Assembly (NCBI RefSeq): GCF_030252325.1
Contig: NZ_CP126981.1
Coordinates: 2,914,001-2,978,000 of the forward strand
Direction of reading: 5' to 3'
DNA length: 64,000 bases
From: Candidatus Mycobacterium wuenschmannii
GTDB taxonomy: Bacteria; Actinomycetota; Actinomycetes; Mycobacteriales; Mycobacteriaceae
The position numbers and the translations under genes are program-made. The notes under the pieces were generated by a model. That model was given only the letters and a program-made list of their open reading frames with translations, searched no databases and was not told where the DNA came from. Shown here in pieces: positions 57,466 to 64,000 of the stretch. The first letter of the stretch is position 1. Each line of letters starts with the position of its first letter.

Positions 57466-58742
57466 GCCGGCGTGAACTCCAGGTGCAGATCGATGAGCCC
57501 ACGCAGTATGTAGGTCGGAACATATTGGTAGCGGCGGTCATTCGCCGGCCCGTGATGCTGTTCGCTGATCCGGATGTCGGAGGTCCGGTCGAGCAGTCGC
57601 TCCAGCGCCACCCGCGTCTCGGCCCGCGCCAGCGGCGCGCCTGGGCAGCTGTGGATGCCGCGGCCGAACGCAATGTGTTGGCGCGCATTCTTTCTGGCTG
57701 GGTCGAACGCGGTGGGGTCCTCGAATCGGCGCGGATCACGGTTGGCCGCGGCCTGCACGATCATCACCGTGCTGCCCGCCGGCAGGTCGACCCCGCCGAC
57801 GTTGACCGGCCTCCGGTTCATCCGGAAGTCGCCTTTAACAGGGCTCTCGTGGCGCAGCGATTCCTCGATGAAGTTCGGCAGCAGGCTGCGGTCCTTGCGC
57901 AACTGGGCCTGGATGTCCGGCCGCTCTCCCAGCGTCTGCAGCGAGGCGCCCAGCAGTCGCACGGTGGTTTCCTGGCCGGCCGAAAAGACGTTCGCCGCAA
58001 CGCGAGCCACGTCGCCGACGTCCGGTGTTGAACCGTCCGGGTAGGTGGCGGTCGCCAGCCCGGTCAGCACGTCGTCGCGCGGATTCGCGCGGCGGTCGTT
58101 GACGTAATCGGAGAACAACCCGTAGAGGAACTCCAGCGGGCTGTGCGCCAGCGACTCCTTGCCGGTGCCGCCGACACCGCCACCGGAGTGTTCGCGGATG
58201 CCCTGGACGAACTTGTCCCGGTCCTCCATCGGAACGCCCAGCAGGTCGGCGATCACCAGCAGCGTGAAGGGGCTGGCGAAGCCTTTGATGAACTCGCCGT
58301 GACCGGGCGCCAGGAAATCGTCGAGGGCCTGATCGGCCAGATCCCACATGGCGTCTTCGTTCTCCTTGAGACGCTTCGGGGTGATCAGCCGCATCAGCAG
58401 CGAGCGGTGGTTGGTGTGCGTCGGCGGATCGAGGGTGGGCAACTGGTCGCTGAAGGGCAGCTCGTCGCGGTGCTGCACGATCAACTCGGTGATGTCGCTG
58501 TCGCCCTTGTCCTCGAGGCTCACCGGGAATCCGGGGAACGGCCCGGTCACCGAGTTGCACGACGACCATGTCTCGGCGTCGTTGAGGACGGCGCAGGCCT
58601 CCTCCCAGCCGGTCACCATCGTGACGTCGTGATGCTTCTCCTTAGCCACGGGGCACTGTCCACGCAGCGACTCGTAGTAGGGGTAAGGGTCCGCGATGAG
58701 GTCCGTGCCACGGAAAAAGTCCAGCTCGGCGGGGTCACTCAT
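57462..58742 (-). CDS. cytochrome P450, type I paralogue
   Basis: A 426-residue P450, paralogous to the one at 15732. The heme loop is FGRGIHSCPG with Cys366; the I-helix motif is FSAGQETTVRLL, and the K-helix EESLRHESP. Unlike the paralogue, it keeps its ferredoxin gene downstream. ATG 58742 is chosen over GTG/ATG choices upstream because MSDPAELDFFRGTDLIADPY is a usual start. A degenerate class-1 site lies 28-46 bp upstream. A TetR-hypothetical operon precedes it on the same strand. Confidence 0.94.
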   Translation of the reverse strand: MSDPAELDFFRGTDLIADPYPYYESLRGQCPVAKEKHHDVTMVTGWEEACAVLNDAETWSSCNSVTGPFPGFPVSLEDKGDSDITELIVQHRDELPFSDQLPTLDPPTHTNHRSLLMRLITPKRLKENEDAMWDLADQALDDFLAPGHGEFIKGFASPFTLLVIADLLGVPMEDRDKFVQGIREHSGGGVGGTGKESLAHSPLEFLYGLFSDYVNDRRANPRDDVLTGLATATYPDGSTPDVGDVARVAANVFSAGQETTVRLLGASLQTLGERPDIQAQLRKDRSLLPNFIEESLRHESPVKGDFRMNRRPVNVGGVDLPAGSTVMIVQAAANRDPRRFEDPTAFDPARKNARQHIAFGRGIHSCPGAPLARAETRVALERLLDRTSDIRISEQHHGPANDRRYQYVPTYILRGLIDLHLEFTPA

Positions 58743-58769
58743 GGTCTCGCACCGTTCCAATCTCGATCA

Positions 58770-58788
58770 GTGAGAATGTGCCTCTCAG
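58770..58788. promoter_or_regulatory. degenerate class-1 operator upstream of P450
   Basis: GTGAGAAT-GTG-CCTCTCAG keeps the left arm exactly and TCTCA of the right arm. It lies 28-46 bp upstream of the P450 ATG, the same spacing as other class-1 sites. Confidence 0.45.
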
Positions 58789-58848
58789 AGATGAGTATTA
58801 GATTTCCATAGAGCATGGCGCAACGTCAACGCGCCGCTGAGTCGCGTG

Positions 58849-59355
58849 TCAGCCCGCGGGGATGAGATCGGCCTGGACCGAGGGGCTGGTCGTCACCCGG
58901 CTGCGGAACGTCTCGATCGGGCCGATCGGCGCGGCGCCCATCCCGGCGGCCGCGAGGGCCTGCGCCTTGAATGCCAGGGCGGCCGCACTGAGCCGGTGCT
59001 CGACGAGCCCGACCGTGGCGTCCAGTTCCACCGGCCAGGTTTGCCCCCACAGCGTGACCTCGGTCGCACCCTGGTCGAGGGCCTGCAGGACCCCCTCGCG
59101 GACGCGCGGATCGCAGTCGAACAGGTCGGCCGCCGCGGCGAGGGTCTGCGGTGGCGGGCGGTGACCCACGGTGGCCAGCGCGTACTCGAGATCGAGAATC
59201 CGGGCGCCCAGGATCTGCAGCGGGCGCTCGTCGGCGTGGTCGGCGACCAGCACCGTCACGTCCCAACCGGCCATCGTCCGATCGAACAGCCAGCCGCCGG
59301 CGAATCGCACGACGTCGGCGACATTTGCGGCGACGACGTCGAGGCGATACCTCAC
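58849..59355 (-). CDS. conserved hypothetical protein coupled to TetR
   Basis: A 168-residue protein of no recognised family. It begins VRYRLDVVAANVADVVRFAG and contains WLFDRTMAGWDVTVLVADHA, so it is probably soluble with alternating strands and helices. GTG 59355 overlaps the TetR stop by four bases; a longer open frame lies inside the TetR gene and is rejected. It sits between a TetR gene and the P450 operon, so it could be a ligand sensor or accessory protein. Nothing more can be said. Confidence 0.65.
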   Translation of the reverse strand: MRYRLDVVAANVADVVRFAGGWLFDRTMAGWDVTVLVADHADERPLQILGARILDLEYALATVGHRPPPQTLAAAADLFDCDPRVREGVLQALDQGATEVTLWGQTWPVELDATVGLVEHRLSAAALAFKAQALAAAGMGAAPIGPIETFRSRVTTSPSVQADLIPAG

Positions 59356-59957
59356 GCCGGGTTCGGCGGTGCCATATCCCGCGCCAACGATTCCGAATAC
59401 TCCTTGAACACCTCGGTCAGCGGTATCGAGGGATTGATCAGCCATGTCGTCTCCATTCCGGTGATGAAGGCAAGGATCTGCACTGCCTTGACGGTCACGT
59501 CCATATCCATGCGGAACTGGCCGGCTCGCTGGCCCTTCCGGATGAGCTCGGTGATGATGTCGATCGCGGCCTGGTAACGGGCGGTGAGCCGGTCGTGCAG
59601 CGGAGCCTCCGGGTCGACGTTCTCCGCCAGTAGCACGCTGTAGGTGCCAATCAGTTCCGGCGACCGGTAGTACCGCTCGGCGACGGCGGCGATCTCGGAG
59701 ATCAGGTCGCCCGCGCGGTCGCCGTGCGCGTCATCGTCGGCATCGCGAATGTCGAGCACCGCGTGCAGCAACTGCTCCTTGGACTCGAAGTGGTGCAGTA
59801 GGCCGGCCGGGCTCACGCCGGCCTCGCCGGCGATCTGAGCGAGCGTGGTGTTGCGCCACCCGTTTCGGGTCAGCAACCGCTGCGCGACGGCGAGGATCCG
59901 CTGCTTGCGATCCTCGCCCTTGGCCCGCAGCGACTCGTACGGCCGTGTCTCGGGCAC
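59352..59957 (-). CDS. TetR/AcrR family regulator with a strong upstream operator
   Basis: A 201-residue TetR regulator. The DNA-binding domain runs from RKQRILAVAQRLLTRNGWRN to the helix-turn-helix TTLAQIAGEAGVSPAGLLHH. The C-terminal domain includes TELIRKGQRAGQFRMDMDVT, common in TetR proteins that sense acyl-CoA or small lipids. ATG 59957 is clear. A 34-bp inverted repeat (59981-60014) lies 24 bp upstream. It is translationally coupled to the hypothetical gene at 58849. Target genes may include the P450 at 57462 and unlinked loci. Confidence 0.9.
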   Translation of the reverse strand: MPETRPYESLRAKGEDRKQRILAVAQRLLTRNGWRNTTLAQIAGEAGVSPAGLLHHFESKEQLLHAVLDIRDADDDAHGDRAGDLISEIAAVAERYYRSPELIGTYSVLLAENVDPEAPLHDRLTARYQAAIDIITELIRKGQRAGQFRMDMDVTVKAVQILAFITGMETTWLINPSIPLTEVFKEYSESLARDMAPPNPA

Positions 59958-59980
59958 CTGACTCCTTTACCGACGTCAAC

Positions 59981-60014
59981 CAACCAACCAACTGAATACA
60001 CAGTAGGTTGGTTG
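59981..60014. promoter_or_regulatory. 34-bp inverted repeat, probable TetR autoregulatory operator
   Basis: Left arm CAACCAACCAACTG and right arm CAGTAGGTTGGTTG match at 13 of 14 positions around AATACA. The left arm belongs to a short run of four CAAC units. The position 24-57 bp upstream of the TetR ATG fits autoregulation. Confidence 0.65.
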
Positions 60015-60196
60015 TAGGCGCTGTGACAAGGGTCTCATCGAGAATTCCGATGTGGTCTTCGCCGAATGCTTGCGTGACCTATATTCGTTTCCTGGGCGTC
60101 AATTAAGCGGCACCTAGGCATGTCCGCGGGAGTAATGGGTTCGTCAGGGCTGTCTATTGGCGCGGAGACGTCTCGTCGTCTCGGCGAGGGGGATAA

Positions 60197-60928
60197 ATGA
60201 AGAAGATCGTGCTCGGCGCCGCGCTATGCAGCGCCGCGGTGATGTCGGCCGGTGCCGCCAACGCCGACGACGAGGACTTTTTGTTCGGCTCGACCCACGC
60301 GCTCGTCCTGGGCTCGACCGGTATCCCGACACCGGACGCCGCCTACATCGCCGGTGCGGAAAACCTGTATCTCGACCCGAGCGGCTACGACGGCACCACC
60401 GCGACGACGCTGGCACTGACCACTCCGGAGACCTTCGACTTCACCTCGAGCGTGCCGCAGGGTGAACAAGACCTCATCAACGCCGTTCTCGCCGACTACA
60501 GCTCCGGGGCCATGGACTGCAACTCGCTCGGCTTGTGCAACGACCCGTTGACCATTTTCGCCTACTCGCAGAGCAGCCTTGTCGCGGCTTTGGCCGAACA
60601 GCAGCTCTCCGCCGACGGAATCCCCAGCGACGCTTTACGTTTCGTGCTGACTGGCGCCGACCCCCTCGTCGTCCCCGACAGCCTGTACCCAACCGAGGTG
60701 TTCGACATCTACGGTGACTTCTTCAGCTTTCCCGGCCTACTCGGTACGAATCTGCAAGACATCGAGTACGAATTGCTGCTCCATCTCGCATACCTCTGGA
60801 CAACACCGGCCGAAATCGACTCGGCCATACCGATTGTCGATGGCATGACAACCATCATGGCCATGCCGACGCTCGGCATCGACGGGCTGCTCGAAGCGCT
60901 GTACAACGCGTTCGTCGCGGGGTTTTAG
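60197..60928 (+). CDS. secreted PE-PPE domain (alpha/beta hydrolase-like) protein
   Basis: A 243-residue exported protein. The signal peptide MKKIVLGAALCSAAVMSAGA is cleaved near ANA-DD. The rest is a PE-PPE-type serine hydrolase domain: the N-terminal strand THALVLGSTGIPTPDAAYIA, the nucleophile elbow IFAYSQSSLVAALA with serine, and the late region FVLTGADPLVVPD and IPIVDGMTTIMAMP. It lacks PE or PPE N-terminal domains. Members of this group are proposed to be esterases or acyltransferases on cell-wall lipids. ATG 60197 has GAGGGGGAT upstream. It is not linked to an operon. Confidence 0.85.
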   Translation: MKKIVLGAALCSAAVMSAGAANADDEDFLFGSTHALVLGSTGIPTPDAAYIAGAENLYLDPSGYDGTTATTLALTTPETFDFTSSVPQGEQDLINAVLADYSSGAMDCNSLGLCNDPLTIFAYSQSSLVAALAEQQLSADGIPSDALRFVLTGADPLVVPDSLYPTEVFDIYGDFFSFPGLLGTNLQDIEYELLLHLAYLWTTPAEIDSAIPIVDGMTTIMAMPTLGIDGLLEALYNAFVAGF

Positions 60929-60935
60929 GCGCACG

Positions 60936-60974
60936 CTAGAAGCCGAGCGACTTGGCGATGACCACCTTCATCAC
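60936..60974 (-). pseudogene. possible decayed 3' end of a dehydrogenase gene
   Basis: On the minus strand a 12-codon frame VMKVVIAKSLGF ends at TAG and is preceded by an in-frame stop. The sequence looks like the carboxyl end of an oxidoreductase such as an acyl-CoA dehydrogenase, with no gene body. Too short to be sure; it may be chance. Confidence 0.2.
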
Positions 60975-61005
60975 TCAGGTGTGCTGCACGGATAGGTGAA
61001 GCTCG

Positions 61006-61284
61006 TCAGTGGCCGCCGAAATACACGCCCAGCAGCAGGGCGAAGAGCGCAAGAACCCACCCGCTGGTGGTCGCCTTGAGCCACCGGGGTGCGCTGCGCA
61101 CCTCCATGAACTGCGAGACCACGAGCTGGGCCTTGACCGCCGCGATCAGCAGTACGACCACCGTCACGGTCGCGTTGAGTTGGTGCGCCGCGCCGCCGTC
61201 GCGGGCCATCAGCCAGGACACCACGGTGACGCAGGTGAGCAGTGCCCAGACCATCGTCAGCCGGTTGCGAATCAGCGCGGTCAT
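61006..61284 (-). CDS. cytochrome c oxidase subunit IV-like membrane protein
   Basis: A 92-residue protein with three predicted spans: TMVWALLTCVTVVSWLMA, ATVTVVVLLIAAVKAQLVVS and SGWVLALFALLLGVYFGGH. This fits the prokaryotic Cox IV-like family (PF03626). The conserved segment AAVKAQLVVSQFMEVRSAP is characteristic. ATG 61284 is 3 bp after the subunit III stop. It is the last gene of a four-gene membrane unit. The main oxidase operon of mycobacteria is elsewhere. Confidence 0.85.
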   Translation of the reverse strand: MTALIRNRLTMVWALLTCVTVVSWLMARDGGAAHQLNATVTVVVLLIAAVKAQLVVSQFMEVRSAPRWLKATTSGWVLALFALLLGVYFGGH

Positions 61285-61287
61285 GGT

Positions 61288-61899
61288 TTACCTCATCGAA
61301 TAGAGCAGAGCGAACAGGACCAACCACAACACGTCGACCATGTGCCAGTAGGTTGCGCCGGTCTCGATGAACGAAATCTTTGGGGGCCCCGGCGTTTTCA
61401 GGTTGCGGATGATGAACGACATGATGACCAGGCCGAGCAGCACGTGGCACAGGTGCATTCCCGTCATCACGAAGTAGTACATGAAGAACAGGTTGGCGCC
61501 CGGCGTCACTCCGTCGCTGATTTCCGGGATCCACTCGAACATCTTGAGCAGCGGAAAGGCCAGACCGAACGCGAAGGCGACGCAAAACCGGCGGAGCGCG
61601 CCGCCGGAGTCGCCGGCACGGGCCGCCGTGACGCCGAGCACGACGAAGAGCGAACTGGTCAGCAGGACAACGGTATTGACGGCGCCGATGTCGAGGTTCA
61701 GTCGGGCCTGGCTGCGCAGGAAGAGGTCGTGATTCACGCCGCGGTAGTACATGTACACGACGAAGTACACGCCGAAGATGATGAGATCGCCGACGACGAA
61801 GAACCACATGCTCGCGTCGCCCGGGACATGTCCGCGCGCGGCGGCACCAGGCTGAGGACGCTCGACATCGGTTGCCGGTTCTTCGGCGACGTCAGTCAC
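61288..61899 (-). CDS. heme-copper oxidase subunit III family protein
   Basis: A 203-residue membrane protein with five spans. Subunit III features are MWFFVVGDLIIFGVYFVVYM, TGMHLCHVLLGLVIMSFIIR with its histidines and the C-terminal TGATYWHMVDVLWLVLFALL. GTG 61899 overlaps the preceding gene by four bases. It resembles NorE/CtaE-type subunits. No subunit I or II gene lies in the window, so it is orphan here. It may assist a non-canonical oxidase, or a nitric-oxide reductase-like complex elsewhere. Confidence 0.88.
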   Translation of the reverse strand: MTDVAEEPATDVERPQPGAAARGHVPGDASMWFFVVGDLIIFGVYFVVYMYYRGVNHDLFLRSQARLNLDIGAVNTVVLLTSSLFVVLGVTAARAGDSGGALRRFCVAFAFGLAFPLLKMFEWIPEISDGVTPGANLFFMYYFVMTGMHLCHVLLGLVIMSFIIRNLKTPGPPKISFIETGATYWHMVDVLWLVLFALLYSMR

Positions 61900-62663
61900 G
61901 CGTCGGCTCCCACGTTGTCGAGTTCGGCCTCGGGCTGGTTCTTGATCGAGCGGAAAATGCAGACGTAGACGATCATCTGCCAGGAGACGTAGAGCGCCAT
62001 CGCGAACCAGAAGGTCATGATGCCGTTCCACGCGAAGGGCCCGGACTTGGCGACCCACACCGGCGCGGCCATCAGTTCCGTCACGTACTGCCACACCGTG
62101 TAGTAGCCCAACCACTTTGGCAGCACATTGTTTTCGTCGAGAATGATCGCCAGCCCGAACGCCATCCACATCACGCAGAAACATCCGAGCGAACCGATGA
62201 AGGCCAGGTAGCCGAAGTCGTAGAGCATCGCCAGTACCGCCGGCCGGTACCCCAGTCGGAATGCGCCCAGGCCGAAGCAGAACATCGGAAAGAGCATGCC
62301 GACGATGGCGCCGGTGATCGCACCCATCATCATCGAGTAACGGAACGCGGGGCTGACCGACATTCGCTTGATCTGCATCAAGTACACCGCGTTCGACACG
62401 GGAGCGAGTCCGTAAGCCAGCGTGAGGATCGTGCACGCGACGAGCAAGTTGTGGGAGTGCATGAAGTCGAGGATCTTCGGCATCGGCGCGCTCGGTGATC
62501 GCGGCGGCATCATCCAACTCAGCGGCACGAACACCAGCCCGAACACATTGAAGAAGAACGGCACGGTCCAAAAGGTGATCCACTGGTCGAGTTTCGGACT
62601 CCGGCGCCACCGCAGGCGTTGTTCCGCAAGCGGGGCGGGAGCCGTCGTCAGGTCGCTGCTCAC
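61896..62663 (-). CDS. multi-span membrane protein, paralogue A
   Basis: A 255-residue integral membrane protein with about six spans. Notable segments are DQWITFWTVPFFFNVFGLVF, FWFAMALYVSWQMIVYVCIF and the motif GPFAWNGIMTF. It is related to the next protein (GPLAWNGSLSF and the WLGYYTVWQY/WVAHFNVATV stretch). I do not recognise a named family. ATG 62663 overlaps the stop of paralogue B by four bases. It is coupled to the oxidase-like subunit III gene, so it probably belongs to the same complex. Confidence 0.8.
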   Translation of the reverse strand: MSSDLTTAPAPLAEQRLRWRRSPKLDQWITFWTVPFFFNVFGLVFVPLSWMMPPRSPSAPMPKILDFMHSHNLLVACTILTLAYGLAPVSNAVYLMQIKRMSVSPAFRYSMMMGAITGAIVGMLFPMFCFGLGAFRLGYRPAVLAMLYDFGYLAFIGSLGCFCVMWMAFGLAIILDENNVLPKWLGYYTVWQYVTELMAAPVWVAKSGPFAWNGIMTFWFAMALYVSWQMIVYVCIFRSIKNQPEAELDNVGADA

Positions 62664-63364
62664 GCGAGTGCCACCCGCTCGTCACCCTGGCTCCGCACCG
62701 CCCGCAGCAGCACCGCGAACATCACCACGATGTAGACCGCAAAAGTGGTCAGACGCAACGTGAATGACAGGCTGCCGTTCCACGCCAAGGGTCCGGTCTT
62801 GTTCAGAATCGAGAACGCACTCGGAGCCAGCAGCGCCACCGTCGCGACATTGAAGTGCGCCACCCAGCGTGGGAACACCGGGTCCGCACGACCGTCGAGG
62901 TAGACGCTGAGCGCGAAACAAAGATTCTGAACCATGATTGTGCCCACCGGCGCGATGAAGAAGAACCACGCCATGTCGTTGAGCAGGCTGATGAGCTGGG
63001 GGTCGCGGTCGGGTCTGAAAGCGGCCATGCCCCAGCAATAGTCGGCCAGGATGAAGGCTGTGGTGCCGACCCCGACGCAGATGATGTAGGCATAGGTCAG
63101 GACCGTGCTGGAGGTCGACACCCGAGAGATCTGCACCGCCGTCACCGCGAACAGTGGCACGAGCGAGCACGCGATCAGGTTGCACAGGATCGACACTCCC
63201 AGGATCCCCGTCGTGTTGTGCTGGAAGAAGGCCGCGACCTGCTCGGGAGTCAGCGTCGGCGACAACGGTGGCGAGAACACCGGGAAGAGAAAGTAGGCCA
63301 GGACGAACAGCGCCATCGCCGGCGGCGCGGTCCACAGCAGGATGCGCTGACCTCGAGTGTTCAT
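62660..63364 (-). CDS. multi-span membrane protein, paralogue B
   Basis: A 234-residue integral membrane protein with about six spans, first gene of the unit. It starts MNTRGQRILLWTAPPAMALF and includes the loop FSPPLSPTLTPEQVAAFFQH, a proline-rich extracytoplasmic stretch. The matched motif GPLAWNGSLSF links it to paralogue A. ATG 63364 is chosen; 40 upstream codons lie in the intergenic region. It is divergent from the TetR gene at 63572, with 207 bp between the starts. Function unknown; a role with the Cox III/IV-like subunits is inferred. Confidence 0.8.
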   Translation of the reverse strand: MNTRGQRILLWTAPPAMALFVLAYFLFPVFSPPLSPTLTPEQVAAFFQHNTTGILGVSILCNLIACSLVPLFAVTAVQISRVSTSSTVLTYAYIICVGVGTTAFILADYCWGMAAFRPDRDPQLISLLNDMAWFFFIAPVGTIMVQNLCFALSVYLDGRADPVFPRWVAHFNVATVALLAPSAFSILNKTGPLAWNGSLSFTLRLTTFAVYIVVMFAVLLRAVRSQGDERVALA

Positions 63365-63571
63365 CGCATCAGGTCTAGCACGTTCGCTGACAGATGACAA
63401 CGAAATCTGCCGCTTCTCTCGGCTTCGCTCCAGACGGTCGTGACCGACGATGGCCTCAATCTGCCATTTCCGTAGCCGATTCAACCCGATCGTGGCCAGC
63501 CGTAATCTTCAATCCCACCGGATATGAATGACACCTGTCGGCGAGTGGGTCGAGTACTGCACAATGGACGG

Positions 63572-64000
63572 GTGCCGAATGTGGTGACCAGTCGCGAGGC
63601 CCAGCGCCGCCAAACACGGGCGCGGGTGCTCGATGCGGCGATCGTGGAGTTCCAACGGGTCGGCACCAGCGCCGCCGACATCAACGCGATCGTTGCGGCC
63701 GCCGGGGTGGCGCGCAGCACCTTTTACTTCCATTTTCCAACCAAAGAACACGTGTTGCTGGAGTTGATCGCCCGCGACGAGGACTTCTTGGCCGAGAAGC
63801 TGAGCCGGTTTCTGGATTCCCGTCGCGAACTGGGAGCGGTCCTCGAGGAGATCATTCGGCTGGTTGTCGCTCTTGAAAAACAATGGGGTGCAGCACTTTT
63901 CCGCGACGTGATCAGCCTCTATTTCTCGCCGATGCGCCGTGAGGACGAAAAATGGTCCAGACATCCCACCTTCGTCCTGCTCGCGGCAGAGATCGAACGC
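63572..64000 (+). CDS. TetR/AcrR family regulator, 3' end beyond window
   Basis: The first 143 codons of a TetR regulator run off the window edge. The DNA-binding domain is RQTRARVLDAAIVEFQRVGT and the helix-turn-helix SAADINAIVAAAGVARSTFY followed by FHFPTKEHVLLELI. Candidate starts are GTG 63572, 63581 and 63584; the last gives the neatest family N-terminus. It is divergent from the membrane-protein/oxidase unit and may regulate it. Confidence 0.85.
   Translation, partial: MPNVVTSREAQRRQTRARVLDAAIVEFQRVGTSAADINAIVAAAGVARSTFYFHFPTKEHVLLELIARDEDFLAEKLSRFLDSRRELGAVLEEIIRLVVALEKQWGAALFRDVISLYFSPMRREDEKWSRHPTFVLLAAEIER

Noticed and set aside
59977..59992. Four CAAC units as a microsatellite
   Set aside because: The run is only 16 bp and is better explained as part of the left arm of the inverted repeat.
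60032..60042. TCTC-N3-GAGA as another GAGAAT-type operator
   Set aside because: The spacing differs from both classes and the arms are only 4 bp.
1..64000. CRISPR arrays, insertion sequences, prophage, integrase or attachment sites
   Set aside because: No regular spaced repeats, transposase or integrase motifs were seen on either strand.

Overview
This window is chromosomal DNA from a mycobacterium, most likely a Mycolicibacterium-type environmental species. The reasons are the gene order at the left end (fadB, fadA, dapC, SRPBCC proteins, far, kdc), which matches the Rv0853c-Rv0860 neighbourhood of M. tuberculosis as I recall it, plus a complete mce operon with mce-associated genes, a mycofactocin-coupled dehydrogenase, an LLM flavoenzyme, a PE-PPE hydrolase, many P450s, high GC and frequent GTG starts. 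I could not run a database search, so family calls rest on motifs and recall.

Left part (1-10.3 kb): conserved lipid-metabolism core. It holds fadB (3' end cut off by the window), fadA, dapC, three related SRPBCC proteins, a WS/DGAT acyltransferase, tRNA-Cys, far and kdc.

Middle and right (10.3-60 kb): a long accessory catabolic region. It has five P450s, four small ferredoxins, a NuoF-like flavoprotein, a stand-alone Rieske protein, three amidohydrolases, an acyl-CoA synthetase, two CoA-transferase/ALDH genes, an adjacent pair of acyl-CoA dehydrogenases, a DUF35-thiolase fusion, three beta-hydroxyacid-dehydrogenase-like enzymes, two alpha/beta hydrolases, SDRs, an AveC-family protein with a 38-residue membrane partner, and a yrbEAB-mceABCDEF importer with two Mas genes. 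The natural reading is import of a hydrophobic cyclic molecule, P450 hydroxylation, alcohol to acid oxidation, CoA activation, beta-oxidation or retro-aldol cleavage, and hydrolysis. The substrate cannot be read from sequence.

A repeated inverted repeat built from GAGAAT and ATTCTC sits 20-60 bp upstream of many of these genes. It comes in two geometries: GAGAAT-N3-ATTCTC, mainly at enzyme operons, and ATTCTC-N7-GAGAAT, mainly at secreted and Mas genes. This suggests one co-regulated system spread over about 45 kb. Other TetR genes in the window have their own, different palindromes.

Right end (60-64 kb): a secreted PE-PPE hydrolase, an orphan cytochrome-oxidase subunit III/IV unit with two related membrane proteins, and the start of another TetR gene. 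No gene-free stretch exceeds 300 bases. I saw no insertion sequence, prophage or CRISPR array.
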